Shown here piece after piece: positions 49,736 to 58,803 of a stretch of DNA of 64,000 nt (position 1 is its first letter; each line of letters opens with the position of its first letter). The position numbers and the translations under genes are program-made. Source of the stretch: WHSP01 sp040905505 (lineage in GTDB: Bacteria; Gemmatimonadota; Gemmatimonadetes; Longimicrobiales; Longimicrobiaceae). The notes below the pieces were generated by a model. That model saw only the letters and a program-made list of their open reading frames with translations, was not told where the DNA came from and ran no database searches. The DNA lies in contig JBBDRL010000002.1 of the NCBI GenBank assembly GCA_040905505.1, positions 1 through 64,000 on the forward strand, given 5' to 3'.

Positions 49736-51127
49736 CTAGCGAGGTACCGCGAGGCGCTGCCCCGGGAGAATGGGTCGGACGCCGAGGCCGTTGAGCCGTT
49801 CGATGGCCTCGACGCTCGACCCGTACCGCTCCGCGATTCCCCACAGCGTATCCCCCGCTTCGACGACGTGTTCGATAGGCCCCGACTGCTCGATCGCCAC
49901 CTCCCCGTCTCGGTTCCCGTCTGACGCCATCGCCGGGATCCGCAGCCGCTGCCCGGGAACGATGACGCTCCCGGTGATTCCATTCGCGTCCTGGAGATCG
50001 ACGATCGAGACGCCGTACTGCCGCGCGAGCGCCCAGAGCGTCTCGCCCGAACGGACGCGGTGAATCCCATCACCGGCCACATCGATCCCGTCCGACTCGT
50101 CCGCCACTTCCCCCCCGTCGCGCTGCGCCAGCCGATCTCGCCCCGTCCCGCCGACCGAGAAAGCAAGATACGCTCGTTGCATCCGCGATCCCGCTCCCGC
50201 GGGCACCCAGAGCCAGTATCCACCGGCGGGCGTCACGCCGCGGACGAGGTGCGGGTTGAGCGTGGCGAGGGCATCGTGTTCGAATCCCCCGATCACCGCA
50301 AGATCGGCGAGCGGCAGCGAGCGGTCGACGTGAACGCTGTCGAACGCGAAACCCTGCGCCGCCGCGGCTGGAGATTCGAAACCGAAACGCTCACGGTCGC
50401 GTCCGATGATGGTGACTGCGTAGAGCCGCGGAACGTATTGTCGTGTCTCGGCCGCCAGATCGCCGCGTCGGGCCAGGTCCCAGAAGTCGCGCGCCCCGAA
50501 CCGTTCCAGACTACGCGAGATACGGCCAGGCCCCGCGTTGTATGCGGCGACGGCGAGCGCCCAGTCCCCGTGAATGCGGTGGAGCGTGCGGAGATATCGG
50601 GCGGCGGCGCGTGTCGAACGGACCGGGTCCAGCCGCTCGTCGACAGCGTCATCTACACGCAGGCCCATGTCCTGGCTCGCGGCTGGCATGAACTGCCACA
50701 TCCCCACTGCACCCGCCCGGCTCCGCGCCACCGGCGTGTAGCCGCTCTCGATCATCCCGAGGTGGTACAGATCCGTCGGGATGCCCTCGGCTCGGAATAT
50801 TTCGCGGACGAACTCTGCGTAGTAGTCGCCACTGCGTATCCAGCTCGCGATGACGTGCCGCCGCTCGTTGAGGAGGAAATCGAGCTCGGATTCGACCCAG
50901 GTATTGGCGACGATCGGAAGGTCGTACGTGGTCGGTCCGAGGAGTCCGTCATCGACCGGGCGGAGCTCGACGCCGAGGAGGCCACCGAAGCTCGGCGCCG
51001 GGTCGGGGCGGAGCCCGGCCGGGGAACGGTTGGTCCCGCAGGATGCGAGCAGGAGCAGCCCGAGTACGGCGAGCGCGAGGCGACGCGCGGCGCCAGCGGC
51101 CGGTGCCAACGGAGGGTAGTTGGTCAT
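49736..51127 (-). CDS. LysM lytic transglycosylase lipoprotein (MltD-like)
   Basis: A 463-residue envelope enzyme that cleaves peptidoglycan. It has a signal peptide with lipobox LLLASCG near residue 30, a lytic-transglycosylase domain with the catalytic Glu in LYHLGMIESGYTPVARSRAG near 125, followed by GMWQFMPAASQDMGL and AVAAYNAGPGRI near 195, and two LysM repeats near 355-400 (IHRVRSGETLWALARQYGVS) and 415-460 (EHVVEAGDTLWGIAERYGSS). This is the MltD layout. The ATG at 51127 begins the signal peptide. It is 65 bp downstream of the HMA-like gene. Confidence 0.92.
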   Translation of the reverse strand: MTNYPPLAPAAGAARRLALAVLGLLLLASCGTNRSPAGLRPDPAPSFGGLLGVELRPVDDGLLGPTTYDLPIVANTWVESELDFLLNERRHVIASWIRSGDYYAEFVREIFRAEGIPTDLYHLGMIESGYTPVARSRAGAVGMWQFMPAASQDMGLRVDDAVDERLDPVRSTRAAARYLRTLHRIHGDWALAVAAYNAGPGRISRSLERFGARDFWDLARRGDLAAETRQYVPRLYAVTIIGRDRERFGFESPAAAAQGFAFDSVHVDRSLPLADLAVIGGFEHDALATLNPHLVRGVTPAGGYWLWVPAGAGSRMQRAYLAFSVGGTGRDRLAQRDGGEVADESDGIDVAGDGIHRVRSGETLWALARQYGVSIVDLQDANGITGSVIVPGQRLRIPAMASDGNRDGEVAIEQSGPIEHVVEAGDTLWGIAERYGSSVEAIERLNGLGVRPILPGQRLAVPR

Positions 51128-51192
51128 GAGCCAGGAAGATAACGCGTCCCGGTCGGTTGGCAACGCGGCCCCGGCGGCGGCTCACCGCGTCA

Positions 51193-51405
51193 TCATCCGG
51201 CGAGCCGCGCCTCCAGCCCGATCCGCTCGAGCGCCTGCCGCAGCGCGTCGGTGGTCACCATGTCGTCTTCGAACTCGACCTCCGCGCATCCGTCCGAATG
51301 ACTGGCAGCCGCGTAGATGACGCCCCTTATCGAGCGAAGGGCCTGCTCGACCTCCGGTTCATCGTCGCGCGAGAGCCCACGAAGCACAAATTTCTGAATC
51401 GCCAT
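51193..51405 (-). CDS. HMA-like small protein without the CxxC motif
   Basis: A 70-residue protein with the beta-alpha-beta-beta-alpha-beta pattern of heavy-metal-associated domains: KFVLRGLSRDDEPEVEQALR, GVIYAAASHSDGCAEVEFED and TTDALRQALERIGLEARLA. The metal-binding CxxC expected in the first loop is replaced by GLSRDDE, so it probably does not bind copper in the usual way. It may be a degenerate fold relative. It is on the same strand as the transglycosylase, with no clear link. Confidence 0.65.
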   Translation of the reverse strand: MAIQKFVLRGLSRDDEPEVEQALRSIRGVIYAAASHSDGCAEVEFEDDMVTTDALRQALERIGLEARLAG

Positions 51406-51524
51406 CGTCCTCCTCCTTCTGACGGCCACATGATCCTGCCCGGCCGGCGGTGCACGGATCGAACCAGGGAATACGTCTTGCACCCGGTCACCCCCGCTCG
51501 CAACACAAGATAGAGAGGTAAGGC

Positions 51525-51737
51525 ATGGCCGATCGTAAGAAGGACGCGTACAGGCACACTTCCGAGATTGCCGGTGGCGGAGCCGCCGAGGAGCGACCGT
51601 CCACCGAGCACCAGGACCTGGCCCGCGGGGACGCCGAGCCCGCGAATGAGATCCGGGAGGATGAGCGGGCGGAAGGCGACGGGTACGGGCCGCGCACGCA
51701 CGAGGCGACCCGCGTCACCCGCAAAGACGCCGATTGA
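51525..51737 (+). CDS. Small disordered hypothetical protein
   Basis: A 70-residue, highly charged protein without hydrophobic core (MADRKKDAYRHTSEIAGGGA, then a Glu/Asp/Arg-rich remainder). It has GAGAGG upstream of the start and its TGA stop overlaps the TTG start of the PIG-L gene (TTGA), so the two are probably translated together. It looks intrinsically disordered. No family is recognised. Confidence 0.55.
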   Translation: MADRKKDAYRHTSEIAGGGAAEERPSTEHQDLARGDAEPANEIREDERAEGDGYGPRTHEATRVTRKDAD

Positions 51738-52483
51738 ACCAGCGTACGCTTCTCGTCGGGCTCGCCCATCCGGACGACGAGCTGGGCGCGGCAGGATCGA
51801 TCCTCGCGCAGCGCGCCCGCGGCGACCGCGTCGTCATCGTATGGCTGAGCCGGGGCGAGCAGACGGAGGCGTTCGGACCGCTGACCACCGCGGAGGTGGC
51901 GGAGCGTCGAGAGGCCCAGGGGCGACGCGCGGGCGAGATCCTCGAGGCCGAGACGGTCTTCCTCCATTTCTCCGACACGGCGATCACCTACCGCCGGGAG
52001 AGCGTCGTAACGATCGCGCGTCTCCTGTGTGAGCTGCAGCCGGACGGTCTGCTGACCTGGGGCGACTCCTGGATCCGCGGCATGCGCCATCCCGATCATC
52101 AGGCGTGCGGCCGCATCTTCCGCGACGCGATCACGCTCGCGCGAATCGCCAAGGTGGTCGACCCGCTGCCCCCGCACCGCGCGCCGGTCCCGGTCTTCAC
52201 GATCCGGGGGATCCACTCCACTCTGCCCGCGATCGGTGTCGACGTTTCGCAGCACCGCGCCGCGATCGGCCGACTGGCCGAGCTTTACTTCCACGGAGTC
52301 GGCTTCGGCGATCCGGAGTGGCTCGAGCGCCGCCTGACGGTGACCGGAACCCGCTGGGGATTCCGCTATGCGGAGGAATTCGATGCCTGGGAGTCCCGAC
52401 CCGGTCCCGCGGACTCCCTTCTCCCCGCGCCTCCGCTCGAAGGTGTGCCGCATCCGACGAGAAGAACGAGCAGGGAGGACTGA
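51734..52483 (+). CDS. PIG-L family deacetylase
   Basis: A 249-residue metal-dependent deacetylase of the LmbE/PIG-L family. The zinc motif LVGLAHPDDELGAAGSILAQ is near residue 7, with a further ligand in the GMRHPDHQACGRIF segment near 118. Members deacetylate N-acetylglucosaminyl or similar substrates; this one cannot be assigned. The TTG start overlaps the previous stop by 4 bp (TTGA) and gives the family N-terminus. A second PIG-L domain occurs in the NagB fusion elsewhere in the window. Confidence 0.88.
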   Translation: MNQRTLLVGLAHPDDELGAAGSILAQRARGDRVVIVWLSRGEQTEAFGPLTTAEVAERREAQGRRAGEILEAETVFLHFSDTAITYRRESVVTIARLLCELQPDGLLTWGDSWIRGMRHPDHQACGRIFRDAITLARIAKVVDPLPPHRAPVPVFTIRGIHSTLPAIGVDVSQHRAAIGRLAELYFHGVGFGDPEWLERRLTVTGTRWGFRYAEEFDAWESRPGPADSLLPAPPLEGVPHPTRRTSRED

Positions 52484-52591
52484 GATCGGAGGAAGCTGGA
52501 TCACGTCAGGCTGGTGAAACCTCCGAGTCCGCGGCATCGTAGAAGTCGATCAGTGGATAGACTGCCTCCTGACCTCCGACCCCGGCACCTC

Positions 52592-53554
52592 ATGCCAACC
52601 GTCCTCAGAGATATCGACCCTCGCACCTGGGAGCACGCCGCCGATCGGGCTGCGCTCAATTCGCTTCGGAAGGTTCCGGGGTTCGACCAGGTCCTCAAGA
52701 CGTTGTTCGGCTTCTTCGGAGAGAAGCCGATCCGGCTGGCCTTCCAAGCGAACGCGGTGCGAGCGTCGCCGACCCAGTACGAACGGGTGCACCGGCTCTA
52801 CGGTCGCGCGGCGGAGGCCCTCGACGCGCCCGCCGTGTACCCGGTCTACGTCTCGCAGACTCCGGTGGTGAACGCCGGGGCGTACGGGATGGAGAAGCCG
52901 TTCATCATCGTGAACTCGGGGATGCTGCTCCTGATGGACGACGACGAGCTCCAGTTCGTCCTCGGGCACGAGATCGGCCATATCATGAGCGGCCACGTGC
53001 TGTACACGACGATGATGGTCATCCTGCTCCAACTGGCCGAGCGCGGCTTCCCGATCGTCGGCCTCGCCGCCCGCGCCGTGCTCGTCGCACTGCTCGAATG
53101 GTATCGCAAGGCGGAGCTGTCGAGCGACCGGGCGGGGAGCCTCGCCGTTCAGCAGCCGGAAGTCGGGATGCGCGTGATGCTCAAGCTCGCCGGCGGAGGG
53201 GATGCCGACCAGACGAATCTTCCGGAGTTCATTCAGCAAGCCGATGCCTATCGCGACGGGGGCGACCTCGCCGACCAGGTGTTCAAGGTACTCAACCTGA
53301 TCGGGGCGAATCACCCGTTCCCGGTGCTGCGGGTGGCCGAGATGCGCGACTGGTTCCAGAGTGGCGCGTACGATCGCATCCTCCGTGGTGAATATCGCCG
53401 TCGGGGCGAACCGGAGAGCGCCTACTTCGACGACCTCGCCGCCGCGGGTCGCTCCTACGCCGACGGAGCTCGCGCTACTTTCGGCAGCGCCACCGAGGCC
53501 GCGCGGAAGATGATGGGCTCGATGTGGGGGCCGACGGCAGGGAATAGGGAATAG
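52592..53554 (+). CDS. M48-family metallopeptidase
   Basis: A 320-residue zinc peptidase. The motif LQFVLGHEIGHIMSGHVL is near residue 130, followed by a hydrophobic helix (YTTMMVILLQLAERGFPI) and a probable third-ligand region KAELSSDRAGSLAV near 175. Unlike HtpX it has no N-terminal membrane pair, so it may be cytoplasmic or loosely membrane-bound. The ATG at 52592 begins PTVLRDIDPRTW; an earlier in-frame ATG gives only an Arg/Pro-rich leader. The final residues AGNRE and the stop codon are made of heptamer repeat. Confidence 0.85.
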   Translation: MPTVLRDIDPRTWEHAADRAALNSLRKVPGFDQVLKTLFGFFGEKPIRLAFQANAVRASPTQYERVHRLYGRAAEALDAPAVYPVYVSQTPVVNAGAYGMEKPFIIVNSGMLLLMDDDELQFVLGHEIGHIMSGHVLYTTMMVILLQLAERGFPIVGLAARAVLVALLEWYRKAELSSDRAGSLAVQQPEVGMRVMLKLAGGGDADQTNLPEFIQQADAYRDGGDLADQVFKVLNLIGANHPFPVLRVAEMRDWFQSGAYDRILRGEYRRRGEPESAYFDDLAAAGRSYADGARATFGSATEAARKMMGSMWGPTAGNRE

Positions 53555-53675
53555 CCGGCCGCCAGATCAGCATCCGTTTACGTGCGGCCGGAGTTGTGCA
53601 TAGCGTGATGCCGAACCGTCGTTTCGCCAGCAGTTTGCTGGCTATTCCTATTCCCTGTTCCCTGCTCCCTGCTCC
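53535..53675. repeat. Paired heptamer arrays, unit GGGAATA (locus N)
   Basis: Two copies of GGGAATA at 53535-53556 include the stop codon of the M48 gene, and about four inverted, partly diverged copies occupy 53639-53675, ending 5 bp before the GTG of the AI-2E permease. The spacer is about 82 bp. As at loci F-H, the stop-bearing strands point inward. Confidence 0.8.
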
Positions 53676-53680
53676 ATCTC

Positions 53681-54757
53681 GTGCCCGATAGCGTCGTTCG
53701 GAGAATCACCTGGCGAAACGCCGATGCCGCGCAGCTCCTGCTGCTCGGGGTGCTCTTCCTCTTCCTCTGGCGGTTCTTCTGGATGGTGTATACGGCGATC
53801 TTTATCGCGCTGATCGCCATTCTGCTCGCCATCGTGCTGTACGCCCCAGCCAAGCTGCTCACCCGGTGGATCCCCTTCAAAGCCGGCTTTCCGCTGGTCG
53901 TCATCGCCTTCCTCGCCGCGGTGGCCGGATTGATGGTGGCGATCATTCCTCAGATCCTCGAGCAGGTCGGGCAGCTAGCGCAACAGCTTCCCAATGCGCT
54001 CAACGCCGCGGGCGACTGGTTCACCACCCGCACCGGCATCGAGCGTAACGCCGAGCTTGTCCAGACGGTGAACGAGCAGATCGGTGAGTTCTTCGGTCGC
54101 TTCGTGCCGATCGCGTTCAACCTGATCAGTGCGCTGATCGGTTCCTTCGCCATCGTCATCCTGGCGATCTTCCTGGCCTACCAGCCGGAGGTGTACCGTG
54201 ACCTCTTCATCCGCGCGGCACCGCCGGGGAGCCGTGAGAAGGCGGCTCGCGTGTACGACGAAGCCGGCGCGAGCCTGCGGACCTGGGTGCTGGGGAAGGC
54301 GGTGACCATGGTAGCGGTCGGGCTCGCCGTCTGGGTCGGGCTGGTGCTCTTCGAGATTCCCGGCGCGCTGGCCCTGGCGGCACTCGCGGCAGTGCTCGAA
54401 TTCATTCCCAACCTGGGGCCCACGATCGCCGCGGCGCCGGCGATCGTCGCGGCATTCCTGATCTCTCCTTCGACGGCGCTCTGGGTCGCGGTGTTCTACT
54501 TCGTGCTCCAGCAGGTCCAGAGCATGCTCACCGTTCCGCTGGTAGAGCGCCGAGCGGTCAACATCCCGCCTGCGGTCCTCCTGATCTGGCAGCTGATGCT
54601 CGCGGTCGGCTTCGGTCTGCTCGGCCTCTTCGTGGCGACGCCGCTCCTCGCGCTCATCGCGGTCAGCCTCAGAATCCTGTACGTGGAGCCGAGCGAAGCG
54701 AGGTACGCGACCGATCGACGGGAAAGCCGGACTCCCTCACTCGAGCAGGCCGGCTGA
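53681..54757 (+). CDS. AI-2E family transporter
   Basis: A 358-residue inner-membrane protein of the AI-2E/PerM family. Hydrophobic helices lie at about 17-65, 70-90, 148-170 and 205-320, with a charged hydrophilic segment at about 95-145 that resembles the family periplasmic domain. The motif AALAAVLEFIPNLGPTIAA near residue 245 (family PxIG-type segment) is diagnostic. Some members export AI-2, others export sodium/protons or unknown substrates. The GTG start is 5 bp after a heptamer array. Confidence 0.88.
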   Translation: MPDSVVRRITWRNADAAQLLLLGVLFLFLWRFFWMVYTAIFIALIAILLAIVLYAPAKLLTRWIPFKAGFPLVVIAFLAAVAGLMVAIIPQILEQVGQLAQQLPNALNAAGDWFTTRTGIERNAELVQTVNEQIGEFFGRFVPIAFNLISALIGSFAIVILAIFLAYQPEVYRDLFIRAAPPGSREKAARVYDEAGASLRTWVLGKAVTMVAVGLAVWVGLVLFEIPGALALAALAAVLEFIPNLGPTIAAAPAIVAAFLISPSTALWVAVFYFVLQQVQSMLTVPLVERRAVNIPPAVLLIWQLMLAVGFGLLGLFVATPLLALIAVSLRILYVEPSEARYATDRRESRTPSLEQAG

Positions 54758-54807
54758 GGGCGCCGGGGCGGCTCGCCTTCCCACCCGGGATCGACCCGCG
54801 AACTGCA

Positions 54808-54836
54808 TTGACAAGCTTGTGACCCGCGGATAAACT
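54808..54836 (+). promoter_or_regulatory. Sigma-70-type promoter for rpsU
   Basis: TTGACA (54808-54813), a 17-bp spacer and TAAACT (54831-54836) form a good promoter match. It gives a leader of about 90 nt before the rpsU start at 54935. Confidence 0.65.
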
Positions 54837-54934
54837 GGAAAACGGACCGGCTGTGCTGGAAGCATCGCCCTCGCATGGGACCCGAGTATACGCTCGAGGT
54901 CTCCTTTTTTCGTCTCCAGGCCGGGAGGATGCTC

Positions 54935-55144
54935 TTGGTAGAAATTCAGATTGGCGAGAACGATCGGCTCGACTGGGCCCTCAAGCAGTTTCGGCGGCGA
55001 ATGATCCGTTCCGGTCTGTTCAAGGACATGCGACGGAAGCGGTTCTACGAGAAACCGAGCGAAGCTCGGAAGGCCAAGGCCAAGGCGGCCGAGCGCCGCA
55101 AGCACAAGGATCGCAAGCGGCAGAACCGCGACCGTAGCTTCTGA
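54935..55144 (+). CDS. rpsU: 30S ribosomal protein S21
   Basis: S21 is a small basic protein of the 30S platform near the anti-Shine-Dalgarno end of 16S rRNA. The family pattern VEIQIGENDRLDWALKQFRR is followed by KRFYEKPSEARKAKAKAA and a Lys/Arg-rich tail; the length of 69 residues is normal. The TTG at 54935 was chosen because it aligns with the initiator Met of E. coli S21 and lies 6 bp after GGGAGG. The ATG at 54929 directly abuts that motif and is an unlikely start. Confidence 0.9.
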   Translation: MVEIQIGENDRLDWALKQFRRRMIRSGLFKDMRRKRFYEKPSEARKAKAKAAERRKHKDRKRQNRDRSF

Positions 55145-55181
55145 GGATGTGGCCCTCCCGGGGCCGCCCCACCGAAATCCA

Positions 55182-55697
55182 TCAATACGACAGGAGGGCG
55201 CGCACTTCCCTGCCCTCCAGAAGTCCCCGTCCGTTCAGTGCCGCCAGCTCGAGCAGGAAAACGGCGGCGACGACGACACCCCCCAGCTCCTCCACGATCT
55301 CTACGGTCGCCCGGGCAGTTCCCCCGGTGGCCAGCACGTCATCCACGATCAGCACCCGCTGACCGCGACGGACCGCATCCTCGTGCATCTCGAGGTGATT
55401 GGTCCCGTACTCCAGTCTGTACTCCCGCGACCGCGTGGGCCGCGGCAGTTTCCCGAGCTTCCGTACCGGTACGAAGCCGCATCCCAGTGCCACGGCCAGG
55501 GGTGCGCCGAAGATGAAGCCCCGCGACTCGATGGCCGCCACCGTATCGATTCCCCGCCCGGCGAATTCGCGGGCGATCCGATCGACCACTCCGCCGAGCC
55601 CGCCGGGCTCCAGGAGTAGCGGAGTGATATCGCGAAAGAGGATCCCCGGCTCGGGGAAGTCGGGCACGGGCTGGATGAGGCTAGCGAGGTCTGACAT
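55182..55697 (-). CDS. apt: Adenine phosphoribosyltransferase
   Basis: Apt salvages adenine to AMP with PRPP. The 171-residue protein begins SDLASLIQPVPDFPEPGILF, has RDITPLL, ESRGFIFGAPLAVAL near 57, PVRKLGKLP near 80 and the PRPP-binding RVLIVDDVLATGGTARATVE near residue 115. The length matches the family. It is convergent with rpsU and upstream genes on the minus strand are unrelated. Confidence 0.95.
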   Translation of the reverse strand: MSDLASLIQPVPDFPEPGILFRDITPLLLEPGGLGGVVDRIAREFAGRGIDTVAAIESRGFIFGAPLAVALGCGFVPVRKLGKLPRPTRSREYRLEYGTNHLEMHEDAVRRGQRVLIVDDVLATGGTARATVEIVEELGGVVVAAVFLLELAALNGRGLLEGREVRALLSY

Positions 55698-55943
55698 AGG
55701 GATGCCGGCTGGGGGAGAACGGATCGGCGCCGGAGGACGCATCGCACCAGGAGCGGGTCGATCAGAAGCGGGAAGGTAAGCAGCGCACGCTGACGGAGAA
55801 CACCCCGGAGGCGAAGCCGGGTGCGCGGGACTCCGATAGCCTCGACAGGGAGCGCCACCCGCGACTCTGAGCACCGCCCGTGATCGGCGGGCCGGGGACT
55901 GGCGCCGTGCCGCTCCCCGTCTCGGGCCGGGCCCTCCGCGAGG

Positions 55944-56141
55944 TCAGCCCTCCGAAGCGTGTGCGGCAGGGTCGCTGGGATCTGTGGCGGCATCTTCGCG
56001 AGCCTCACGTTCACCCGCGCCTGCTTCAGTGTCGTCGGACTTGGTCCGCGGAAGGCCGGCGAGTGAACGATATCGGTCGGCGTGCTCGTCCCGGTAGCCG
56101 GTCAGTAGGAGAAAGGCTCGGTCGAGGAGGGCGAGATTCAT
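55944..56141 (-). CDS. Small hypothetical protein
   Basis: A 65-residue reading frame with a short ordered-looking start (MNLALLDRAFLLLTGYRDEH) and a charged, probably disordered rest. AGGAGC 5 bp before the ATG could serve as ribosome-binding site. No family is recognised. The region 55698-55943 between apt and this gene contains no other feature. Confidence 0.4.
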   Translation of the reverse strand: MNLALLDRAFLLLTGYRDEHADRYRSLAGLPRTKSDDTEAGAGEREAREDAATDPSDPAAHASEG

Positions 56142-56271
56142 GGGGGCTCCTGGTCGAGAGGGGAGGCCCCGGCGCGGACCGGGGCCGACAGGAACTGGAG
56201 ACGCTACCTCATCTGAATTCAACACTGGATACCGCCCCCACGTTCCGCAGCGGGGCCGCGTCAGGTCGGCC

Positions 56272-57801
56272 TCAGTCACCGGAAGTGCCCTGTCGACCTT
56301 CCAGAATCAGCTTCGTCCTGTGTGCGCTCAGCTTCTCCTCCAGGCCGACGGGGTAGCGGTGCGGGTTGACGAAGCGCTTCACTGTCGGGTGGAGGCGATC
56401 GACCCTCTCCCGGGCGGTTGCACGGGCCTCCTCGATGCCGGGGAGATCTCCGACACGCTCACCTCCGCGCATCACCGGGATCAGGAGATTCTCGGTGTCA
56501 CAATCGGGGCCGAAGCGCTTTCGCCGCGTGGGGTCGAGCGGGTCGATCATGGTGGGCGATTCGCCGGGCGGGTCGGTCTCGTCGTAGATCATGTCGCCGA
56601 TCGGCTCGCCCCCCCTCGAGAATCGCCGCACCTGGAGGACCCCGGGGATCGAAACCTTCGCCGTCTGCTCCGAGAGCTTGATCCGCTGAACCCACGCGCC
56701 GTCCTCCTGCCGCAGTGCCGACAGCTTGTAGGTCCCGCCCAGCGCCGACTGGTCGCCGCCAGTGACCAGGCGCGTCCCCACTCCCCACGCGCCGATCGCG
56801 GCGCCCTGAAGCTTCAAGCTCTCGATGATGCGCTCGTCCAGCTCGTTGCTCGCGTAGATCGTGGCGTCGGGGAACCCGCCTTCATCGAGGATCCGACGCG
56901 CTTCGATACTGAGGTACGCGAGGTCGCCCGAATCCAGTCGGATGCCCAGGAGCTCGTGCCCACGGGCGCGAAGGCGCTCGCCCACCGCCACCGCGTTACG
57001 GACGCCCTGGAGCGAATCGTACGTATCGACCAGGAGGACGCAGTTCCCGGGCATTGCCTCGGCAAAGGCCTCGAATGAGGTCATCTCGTCGTCGAAGGAC
57101 ATGACCCAGCTATGGGCGTGGGTCCCGGCTACGGGAATGCCGAAGCGCTTGCCCGCGAGCACGTTCGAGGTAGCCGTGCAGCCGCCGATGTACGCCGCGC
57201 GACTGGCGGAGAGAGCCCCGTCCATCCCCTGCGCTCGCCGGAGGCCGAATTCGAGAACGGGCTGACCCCCGGCGGCCATGGTGACCCGGGCGGCTTTCGT
57301 GGCGATCAGCGTCTGGAAATTGACGATGTTCAGGAGCGCCGTCTCGACGAGCTGCGCCTGAAGAATCGGACCCCGGACGCGGACGAGGGGCGCATGCGCG
57401 AACACGGTCTGGCCCTCCTCGACCATGTCCACATCGCAGCGGAAACGGAAGCCCCGGAGATGTTCGAGGAAGTCCGACGAGAAGAGTGGACCGCCCGCCG
57501 CAGTCGAAAGGCTGGCGAGGTAGGTGAGGTCGTCGTCCTGAAAGCGCAGTCGTTCTAGAAACTCGACCGCCGGGGCCATGCCGCAGGCGACCGCGTAGCC
57601 GCCATCGAACGGCTCGTCGCGAAACGAAAGTACGAAAACAGCTTCACGGTCGGGGTCCGCCGCCTGAAAATACCCGTACGCCATCGTGAGCTCGTACAGG
57701 TCGGTGAGCAGGGCGAGCGAGCCCGACCCGGCGGGTGATGGCGGCTCGGGTGCCGGTCCGTCCCTCGCCTCTGCCGCGCCGTTGCTACTCGAGCGCGGCA
57801 T
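56272..57801 (-). CDS. pncB: Nicotinate phosphoribosyltransferase
   Basis: This enzyme makes nicotinate mononucleotide from nicotinate and PRPP in NAD salvage. The 509-residue protein has LLTDLYELTMAYGYFQAADP near residue 30, the FQTLIATKAARV stretch near 165, the phospho-histidine region VAGTHAHSWVMSFDDEMTSF near 225, RLDSGDLAYLS near 285 and GVGTRLVTGGDQSALG near 340. The start at 57801 gives a 17-bp overlap with the osmC-like stop; the longer in-frame frame reads into that gene. The length is at the upper end of the family, partly because of a low-complexity N-terminus of about 25 residues. Confidence 0.93.
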   Translation of the reverse strand: MPRSSSNGAAEARDGPAPEPPSPAGSGSLALLTDLYELTMAYGYFQAADPDREAVFVLSFRDEPFDGGYAVACGMAPAVEFLERLRFQDDDLTYLASLSTAAGGPLFSSDFLEHLRGFRFRCDVDMVEEGQTVFAHAPLVRVRGPILQAQLVETALLNIVNFQTLIATKAARVTMAAGGQPVLEFGLRRAQGMDGALSASRAAYIGGCTATSNVLAGKRFGIPVAGTHAHSWVMSFDDEMTSFEAFAEAMPGNCVLLVDTYDSLQGVRNAVAVGERLRARGHELLGIRLDSGDLAYLSIEARRILDEGGFPDATIYASNELDERIIESLKLQGAAIGAWGVGTRLVTGGDQSALGGTYKLSALRQEDGAWVQRIKLSEQTAKVSIPGVLQVRRFSRGGEPIGDMIYDETDPPGESPTMIDPLDPTRRKRFGPDCDTENLLIPVMRGGERVGDLPGIEEARATARERVDRLHPTVKRFVNPHRYPVGLEEKLSAHRTKLILEGRQGTSGD

Positions 57802-58210
57802 CCAGTTCGATCTGGAGTCCGGCGAGGGCCCGCGAAACCGGGCACCCCTGCTTCGCGCCTTCTGCGATCTCCGTGAACCGCGCCGCATCGATGCCCGCAA
57901 CGCTCGCGCGCGTCGTGAGCTTCATGGTGGTGATCGTATAGCCGGCGTCGGACTTCTCAACGGTGCAGGCCGCGTCCGTTCGGATCCGAGTCGGGGTGTG
58001 CCCCGCTCCTTCGAGCTGGCCCGACAGAGCCATGCTGAAGCACGCCGCGTGTGCCGCCGCGAGAAGCTCTTCCGGATTCGAACCCTTTTCCTGCGCGAAG
58101 CGGGAGCCGGCACTGTACGGACCTTCGACGGCTCCGGTCTCCCCCTTGAAGCTGCCCGTCCCGGATTTCAGTCCGCCCTCCCATGTGGCGCTCGCCTTAC
58201 GTGTCGGCAT
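57785..58210 (-). CDS. osmC: OsmC-family peroxiredoxin
   Basis: A 141-residue thiol peroxidase that reduces organic hydroperoxides. The reactive cysteines are in AHAACFSMALSGQLE near residue 60 and GAKQGCPVSRALAG near 125, as in OsmC. The N-terminus KASATWEGGLKSGTGSF and the GSNPEELLAAAHAACF run are family features. Both cysteines are present, so activity is likely. It overlaps pncB by 17 bp at its 3' end. Confidence 0.93.
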   Translation of the reverse strand: MPTRKASATWEGGLKSGTGSFKGETGAVEGPYSAGSRFAQEKGSNPEELLAAAHAACFSMALSGQLEGAGHTPTRIRTDAACTVEKSDAGYTITTMKLTTRASVAGIDAARFTEIAEGAKQGCPVSRALAGLQIELDAALE

Positions 58211-58279
58211 GTGATTCTCCCAGCCTGTAAAATGATGCGCGCGGCGCGCGCGAGATTCGGCTTGGATCCGGCGGTGCGG

Positions 58280-58774
58280 TCACCGCTCCGGCCGGTCGGC
58301 CCTGAAGACTTCCTCGGATATCGCCCAGATGGACGGCGTAGCGAGCTCGACGCTGTTGCCCGCGGGATCGCGAACGTAGAGCGACACGCCGCCAACCGGC
58401 CAGTTCACTTCCGCCTCTATCTGGACGCCTTCGCGCGCGAAGCGTGCGCGCCAGGAGTCCAGCTCCGCCTCCGGAATCGCAAAGGCCACGTGCCCCTCTC
58501 CGCTCGCCCCGTGGCCCGGCACATCTCCCTTGGGAAGGGCCGTCTGCTGCGGATCGAAAAGCAGAAACACGGCCTGCCCACAGCGAAAGAAGACATGCCG
58601 ATCCGTCATCCGGGCGAATACCTCGAGACGAAGGACGTGCTCGTAGAAGTTGGCGGTCTCCAGGAGATTGGGCGCGTAGAGACATGTCTCCAGGATGCCG
58701 CCGATGCGCGGTGCCGGTTGTTGCATCATGGGCGCCTTCAGAAAACGATCGAGAGCGTATGCGGGTCTCTTCAT
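58280..58774 (-). CDS. VOC-family (glyoxalase/dioxygenase fold) protein
   Basis: A 164-residue protein with the paired beta-alpha-beta-beta-beta modules of the vicinal-oxygen-chelate fold: TCLYAPNLLETANFYEHVLR in the first half and HVAFAIPEAELDSWRARFAR with GVSLYVRDPAGNSVELATP in the second. The likely metal ligands are H in HVAF and E in VEL. Members include dioxygenases and resistance proteins; the substrate is unknown. The start at 58774 has a possible AAGGG site; a start at 58729 (MMQQPAPRIGG) would remove 15 residues and may be equally good. Confidence 0.8.
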   Translation of the reverse strand: MKRPAYALDRFLKAPMMQQPAPRIGGILETCLYAPNLLETANFYEHVLRLEVFARMTDRHVFFRCGQAVFLLFDPQQTALPKGDVPGHGASGEGHVAFAIPEAELDSWRARFAREGVQIEAEVNWPVGGVSLYVRDPAGNSVELATPSIWAISEEVFRADRPER

Positions 58775-58803
58775 GCAACACCCTTACCGGTGAACCGGAT
58801 CGG

